This document shows positions 5,040-8,447 of a DNA stretch of 8,447 nt, piece by piece (within the stretch, counting starts at the first letter, position 1; each line of letters starts with the position of its first letter). This stretch comes from Pseudomonadota bacterium. GTDB taxonomy: Bacteria; Chloroflexota; Ktedonobacteria; Ktedonobacterales; JACDGC01. The notes under the pieces are model-generated. The model searched no databases and was not told where the DNA came from. It was given only the letters and a program-made list of their open reading frames with translations. Position numbers and translations under genes: made by a program. The DNA lies in the NCBI GenBank assembly GCA_021323815.1, contig JAJPKG010000248.1:1-8447 (forward strand), in the 5' to 3' direction.

Positions 5040-6515
5040 CGAGCTGGCTTCTTTCCTCAACCACAACCATGCTGCGATATATCCCAGCGGAATCGCCGCC
5101 AACAGTGTGTCGAAGGCCAGCCAGCGCAGGGTGAGATGATTGCCCAGGCACGCGCCGTTCCGGCACCAGAACACATTCGCCAGCGCCAGGTTCACCAGCG
5201 CACCCAGGCACGCCAGTGCCAGCCAGCGCCAGTCCAGACGCTCGCCGCGCATCGCCAGCAGCAGGAAGAGATAGGGATACGCGTCGAAGAGATAGCGCGC
5301 CCCGACCTGATACCATCCCGTCAGATTCCAGAACAGTGTGAAGCCGACGAGCAACGCCACGCACACCCACAGCGCCAGCCGCAACCAGCGCGGGGCATGC
5401 GAGCGCGCCGGAGCAAAAAAGAGCAGGAAGAGCGGCGTGGTGAAAAAGATGCTCGTCCCGTTGCCCCCACGCAGCAGATCGCCCAGCGGGTTCACGTCAT
5501 ATGGCGTTTTGAAGCTGAAGGACGGCATATTCAGGAAATCCACCACGACATTCGGCCAGACATAATGCCAACTCATCAACCCATAGTGGATCTGCGGATA
5601 GTCCTGCTGGATTTGCAGGTCATAGCCGCTGCTGAGCGGGTGCCCGAAATACAGTTGATTGCGCACCATCCACAGGACCACCGCCGCGCCGAATGGCACC
5701 GCCAGCGCCACCCACGCGCGGAATGGAACGGCTCGCAGGCGTATCCATATCTCGTCAGTGGTGTCCCTCATCAGCCCGGAGGGGTTGTTGTTCCGCGCCG
5801 GGAGCTTTACCTCCCGGTGGACATCGTCGGCTGCACAGGGTGCCCCCGACCATCTCGCCTGGCGATCCGTCTTTTCCCGATAATATGCCAGCATCATCGC
5901 CCCGATGACCGCCGCGCCCAGGATGTCGGGCGAGCGCGTCAGAAAGAGCGCGCCCAGCGCGGCAGACGCCATCCACCAGTTGTGCCGCACCGCGCCCAGC
6001 AGCATCAGCACGGTGAAGGTGATGGCGAGGGTTTGCGCGGTGAACCAGACGGTGCCGCCGAGCGCCAGCCATAGCGCGATGGTGCCGAAGCCAAAGGTGA
6101 CGGCGATGACGGCGTTTTCGCGCGGCGTGCGACGCGACCATCCACGAGCGGCCATCGCTTGCAGAAGGTGATAGAGCAGGGCGACGTTCAGTGCGCCGCA
6201 CAGCCAGGTGAACCAGATGTCGCTGAAATGCGCACCCAGCACAGCCACGAACGGCAGCATCAGCAGCGCGGGGGCAGGGGGATAGACAATGTAGCTTTTG
6301 CCGCCGACCTGCACCAGGTCGTGCCCCAACCAGGTGGGAACGTCCATGCGCCCGGCGAGCCAGCTACGCGCCTGTTCCACGAAGTGCGCGGCATAGGAAA
6401 TGCGCGTGGCGTCTTGCCGCAGCAGCACCGCTACCAGCCATAATGCGCCAAACGCGCCGGCGAACAGGGCCAGTTCCATCCGCCCTGCGCGCGCGCGTGC
6501 GATCAGTCTCTGCAT
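4755..6515 (-). CDS. Large multi-span membrane protein, probable GT-C glycosyltransferase-like
   Basis: The frame gives 586 residues, of which about 1-492 look genuine. Roughly ten hydrophobic segments are seen, starting at 14-32. Typical features of GT-C-like membrane proteins are a first luminal loop with YPPAPALLMLPF (78-89), LTRSPDILGA (192-201), and GWYQVGARYLFDAYPYLFLL near the C-terminal third. Such proteins usually transfer sugars from lipid carriers outside the membrane; no specific donor or acceptor can be read here. I chose the ATG at 6515 (MQRLIARAR) because the frame upstream of it is hydrophilic and unlike a membrane protein start; GAAGG lies 13 bases before it, which is far. 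Residues 217-257 (ending DEIW) appear to be an in-frame insertion of a hairpin repeat. After residue 492 the frame runs on antisense to the convergent gene, so the natural end is probably near 5040-5060. Function is moderately sure only at the superfamily level. Confidence 0.7.
   Translation of the reverse strand: MQRLIARARAGRMELALFAGAFGALWLVAVLLRQDATRISYAAHFVEQARSWLAGRMDVPTWLGHDLVQVGGKSYIVYPPAPALLMLPFVAVLGAHFSDIWFTWLCGALNVALLYHLLQAMAARGWSRRTPRENAVIAVTFGFGTIALWLALGGTVWFTAQTLAITFTVLMLLGAVRHNWWMASAALGALFLTRSPDILGAAVIGAMMLAYYREKTDRQARWSGAPCAADDVHREVKLPARNNNPSGLMRDTTDEIWIRLRAVPFRAWVALAVPFGAAVVLWMVRNQLYFGHPLSSGYDLQIQQDYPQIHYGLMSWHYVWPNVVVDFLNMPSFSFKTPYDVNPLGDLLRGGNGTSIFFTTPLFLLFFAPARSHAPRWLRLALWVCVALLVGFTLFWNLTGWYQVGARYLFDAYPYLFLLLAMRGERLDWRWLALACLGALVNLALANVFWCRNGACLGNHLTLRWLAFDTLLAAIPLGYIAAWLWLRKEASSLQRHAAIPRWHGEAQETALRQPRANGGDEEIGQQQTICRQLAHQKRAETQGMRATEKARQIRPKGGAAEGLRGIAHHQGDEDVRAEAGGRQQPG
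5772..5850. repeat. Three-hairpin dispersed repeat, copy B, inside a coding frame
   Basis: Copy B starts AGCCCGGAGGGGT, continues with the stem CCGGGAG-CTTTAC-CTCCCGG (about 5798-5817) and then a hairpin with GTCGG (5826-5830) against CCGAC (5846-5850), with an inner GCAC/GTGC. It aligns with 2-51 over its first 49 bases and has the same hairpin order. Read on the minus strand, it adds residues 233-249 (HREVKLPARNNNPSGLM) and neighbouring residues to the membrane protein without breaking the frame. Confidence 0.6.
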
Positions 6516-6646
6516 CCTTGCTTCACATCCTTCATCAGGATGTAACGCATTTCGTGTGCCGGGTTTTGGATCGCATGGCCGCCTCTTGTAGAGCGACGGT
6601 ATCATGGTGGCGGGAACGGAAAATTCACTGGCAAAGGATGGCAAGG

Positions 6647-7684
6647 ATGCGTTATCTGGTGACAGGCGGTGCCGGCTTTTTCGGCAGCCTGCTTTGCGAA
6701 GATCTGGCCGGTGCCGGACATGAGGTCGTCATTTTGGATCGCGTGCACGACGCCGATCTGGCGCGGCGTTTCCCGTGCGAGCAGGTGGATCTGCGCGATG
6801 CCGCCGGGGTGGACCGCGTGTTCACCCAACACGGACCGTTTGACGGCGTTTTTCACGTGGCGGCGATGTTGGCTCACGCTATCAAAGATCAGCGCGACCT
6901 GGTGGACTCAAACGTGGATGGCACGCGCAACGTTGCCGCCGCCGCCGCGCTGCACGGCGTGCCGCATCTCGTTTTCACGTCCAGCAATTGCGTAGTGGGC
7001 AAGCCGCTCAGCCAGCCGGTGAGAGAAGACGATCCCGTTAATCCACTGGAAATCTATGGGCTGACGAAGTGGCGCGGCGAGCAAGTGCTGGCCGAATTTC
7101 ACGACCGGCTGAACATCACCATCATCCGCTGTCCCACCATCATGGGCGGAGGACGGCTGGGGCTGCTGTCGATCCTCTATGAGTTCATCCACGAAGGGCG
7201 CAAGGTGTGGATCTTGGGCGACGGATCGAATCGCTATCAATTCATCGCGGCCCGCGATCTCAGCGATGCCATGCAGCGCGCCATTCGCCTGCCGGGATTC
7301 CATCTGTATAACATCGGGTCGCATCACGTGCCGACACTGCGCGAGCTGTATCAGAGCGTGATCGATTATGCCGGCACATCGGCACGGGTGGCGCAGTTGC
7401 CGCGCGGTCCGGCAGTGGCGGCGATGCGCGCCCTGCACCGGCTGGGTCTGTCGCCGCTGGGACCATATCACTATCAAATGCTGGCGGAAAGCTTCATCTT
7501 CGACACCACACGCATTGAGACGGAACTGGGCTGGCGACCGACCAAGACTAACACGCAACTGCTGATCGAAAGCTATCAGTGGTATATCGATCACCTCAAC
7601 GAGATCTATGGCGCGGGCGAACGCAGCGCGCATCGCCAGCCGGTGAAGTTGCAGGCGCTGGCGCTGGTGAAACGCTTTTCGTGA
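6647..7684 (+). CDS. NAD-dependent epimerase/dehydratase (extended SDR)
   Basis: A 345-residue cytoplasmic enzyme of the extended short-chain dehydrogenase family. The Rossmann motif TGGAGFFG is at 6-13, with D31 at the end of the second strand, pointing to NAD(H) rather than NADP(H). HVAA lies at 70-73, the catalytic Ser/Thr strand is FTSSN at 110-114, and the catalytic pair is Y137 and K141 (YGLTK). CPTIMGGGRLG follows, where sugar-epimerase relatives bind the substrate. Such enzymes usually act on nucleotide sugars, but sterol and other dehydrogenases share the fold and the substrate cannot be fixed from sequence. AAAGG at 6633-6637 is 9 bases before the ATG at 6647; the ATG at 6638 overlaps it. 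The gene is divergent from the GT-C-like protein, with 131 bp between starts, which fits but does not prove a joint role in surface sugars. Confidence 0.9.
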   Translation: MRYLVTGGAGFFGSLLCEDLAGAGHEVVILDRVHDADLARRFPCEQVDLRDAAGVDRVFTQHGPFDGVFHVAAMLAHAIKDQRDLVDSNVDGTRNVAAAAALHGVPHLVFTSSNCVVGKPLSQPVREDDPVNPLEIYGLTKWRGEQVLAEFHDRLNITIIRCPTIMGGGRLGLLSILYEFIHEGRKVWILGDGSNRYQFIAARDLSDAMQRAIRLPGFHLYNIGSHHVPTLRELYQSVIDYAGTSARVAQLPRGPAVAAMRALHRLGLSPLGPYHYQMLAESFIFDTTRIETELGWRPTKTNTQLLIESYQWYIDHLNEIYGAGERSAHRQPVKLQALALVKRFS

Positions 7685-7691
7685 GACGGCG

Positions 7692-8009
7692 TTATCGAGG
7701 TTTTCCAAATAGGCCGGACAGCGCCGCGCGACCGGCGGAGGATCGATGCCGTTTTAGAAAATAGCGCGGACAGCGTATGGCGAGATCGCCGGGGGCATTG
7801 CGCTGATGTTGCTGATAGCTCAGAGCTTCGCCGATGCGCCACAATGTTTCGGTATCAGCGCACTCGGTGTCTCGCATCTTACCATCTCTGGCGCGCATTT
7901 TGAACGGTCCGATTTTCTCGGACACTTCGCTTCCCTCCTCGATAAGTCGCGTTTTCAGGTCGCTCCAATACGTGCGAGCGCGTTTTGTTCTTGGGTAGAT
8001 GTGGATAGG
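7692..8009 (-). pseudogene. Relic of a BRO-N domain (prophage antirepressor-like) gene
   Basis: From a TGA at 8012-8010 to a stop at 7692-7694, the minus strand has an open frame of about 105 codons. Its middle part matches the second half of the BRO-N domain: RTYWSDLKTRL, EEGSEVSEKIGPFKM, then RDGKMRDTECADTETLWRI. In family members this block is followed by an I-Q-S-I-P-S-P-K-A-E-P-F motif; here GEALSYQQHQ and unrelated sequence follow. The first half of the domain, the start codon and the C-terminal part are missing, so this is a decayed gene. BRO-N proteins are found in phages, large DNA viruses and bacterial prophages, often as antirepressors that bind DNA. An internal GTG at 7925 has a GGAGG 8 bases upstream, but it lies inside the conserved domain. 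The relic occupies nearly all of the gene-free stretch between the epimerase and the YtkA-like gene. Confidence 0.7.
7708..7775. repeat. Imperfect direct repeat, 16 bp, 52 bp apart
   Basis: AATAGGCCGGACAGCG at 7708-7723 and AATAGCGCGGACAGCG at 7760-7775 match at 14 of 16 positions. The offset of 52 bp is not a multiple of three, so the similarity does not come from protein repeats. They lie in the degenerate end of the antirepressor relic and may mark a rearrangement or the edge of a lost element. Confidence 0.35.
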
Positions 8010-8032
8010 TCATGTGGGAATATTTTCAACCC

Positions 8033-8447
8033 CTAGCCCTGCACGGGAACCTCATATGACACAGTGGCGTCCGGCTGGTTGGGGGTGTGGATGCGGGCGG
8101 TGAGCCGCCAATAGCCGCCCATGAGCGCGGTGACAGTGGCGTTATATATGCCGGGGGCCGAGGCGGACGCTGTGCCACGCGTTGTCCCCATATCCATCGT
8201 TACCATCGCCCAGGCATAGGTGACGGTGGCGTTGGTGACGGGATGATTCGCGCCGTCAAAGATGTGCAATGTGGCGTGCAGGGGAGCGCCGGCTTTGGGC
8301 TGGCTGGGGATGATGGTGAGCGTCGCACGATATGCCCCCGCCTGCTGTGTGGTGGAATGAAACGCGCCGCGAGGCACCAGCCCGCTGAGCGCGTCACCGA
8401 ACCAGAGCAACACCAGCAGCGCGGCGATGCCCCCGATGACCAGCAAC
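8033..8447 (-). CDS. Membrane-anchored YtkA-like domain protein, partial
   Basis: The 5' end lies at or beyond the right edge of the window; 137 residues are visible, ending in TAG at 8033-8035. The visible N-terminus is a hydrophobic anchor (LVIGGIAALLVLLWFG), and the rest should lie outside the membrane. An immunoglobulin-like domain follows, with the pattern of the YtkA-like family: a strand ATLTIIPSQPKAGAPLHATL, then NATVTYAWAMVTMDMG, then PGIYNATVTALMGGYWRLT. The methionine cluster MVTMDMG falls where relatives have the M-x-M-D-M motif, which has been linked to metal (copper) handling in related extracytoplasmic proteins; here this is inference. The first visible codon that could start the frame is TTG at 8446, with no upstream sequence available to judge it, so the gene is treated as truncated. 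Confidence 0.75.
   Translation of the reverse strand, partial: LLVIGGIAALLVLLWFGDALSGLVPRGAFHSTTQQAGAYRATLTIIPSQPKAGAPLHATLHIFDGANHPVTNATVTYAWAMVTMDMGTTRGTASASAPGIYNATVTALMGGYWRLTARIHTPNQPDATVSYEVPVQG

Noticed and set aside
5136..6074. A 312-codon plus-strand frame opposite the large membrane protein
   Set aside because: It is the antisense of a membrane protein: rich in Gln, Arg, Pro and His, with no domain pattern and no ribosome binding site.
6486..6499. Alternating GC run that could favour Z-DNA
   Set aside because: It encodes the Arg-Ala-Arg-Ala stretch at the N-terminus of the membrane protein and is short; nothing else supports a structural role.
6443..6646. A longer start for the epimerase
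   Set aside because: The extension overlaps the start of the divergent gene, has no family counterpart, and the Rossmann strand begins right at the ATG at 6647, as expected for this family.
7712..7735. GC-rich inverted repeat GCCGG...CCGGC after the epimerase as a terminator
   Set aside because: The loop is long and no T-run follows on the plus strand.
7692..7925. A 77-codon gene starting at GTG 7925 with a good GGAGG site 8 bases upstream
   Set aside because: The GGAGG is simply the coding sequence for the E-E-G of the BRO-N motif, and the start falls in the middle of the conserved domain. The upstream codons in the same frame are also domain sequence.
8000..8008. Single DnaA-box-like 9-mer TGTGGATAG
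   Set aside because: It is isolated, has one mismatch and lies at the edge of the antirepressor relic; a single such site is expected by chance.

Overview
The window looks like chromosomal DNA from a GC-rich bacterium, most likely a member of the Chloroflexota (Ktedonobacteria-like). This is an inference: the main pointer is a TIR / transmembrane / seven-blade WD40 protein of a style common in that group. Codon use is GC-rich throughout, starts are preceded by AAGG/GGAGG ribosome binding sites, and two intergenic hairpin-rich repeats are present. No rRNA, tRNA or CRISPR array is visible.

Layout, left to right. (1) 1-262: a three-hairpin repeat, then the 3' end of an unidentified gene (minus strand) that lacks a start. 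(2) 263-1777, minus: the TIR-TM-WD40 protein. (3) 1778-2003: a divergent promoter region with one good extended -10 promoter for each side. (4) 2004-3146, plus: two tandem, clearly paralogous three-helix membrane proteins. (5) 3147-3450: a gene-free region with a hairpin, three same-direction DnaA-box-like sites and a clear sigma70-type promoter. (6) 3451-3867, plus: a HesB/IscA-type iron-sulfur carrier with a second copy of its C-terminal Cys motif. (7) 3868-4068: a MITE-like inverted-repeat element. (8) 4069-5039, plus: two small membrane proteins of unknown function. (9) 5057-6515, minus: a large GT-C-like membrane protein, convergent with the previous gene. Its frame runs on antisense to that gene, and it carries an in-frame insertion of the same three-hairpin repeat seen at position 2. 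(10) 6647-7684, plus: an NAD-dependent epimerase (extended SDR). (11) 7685-8032: a decayed BRO-N (prophage antirepressor) relic on the minus strand. (12) 8033-8447, minus: a membrane-anchored YtkA-like protein cut by the window edge.

Most neighbours do not form an obvious pathway. The epimerase and the divergent GT-C-like protein could both act in cell-surface glycan synthesis. The TIR-WD40 gene and the paralogous membrane pair share a divergent promoter region, which is the best candidate here for a functionally linked but undescribed unit: a membrane-spanning sensor with a cytoplasmic TIR beside two small membrane proteins. That link rests on position only. The other points of interest are the mobile-looking repeat inside a coding frame, the DnaA-box cluster and the antirepressor relic.
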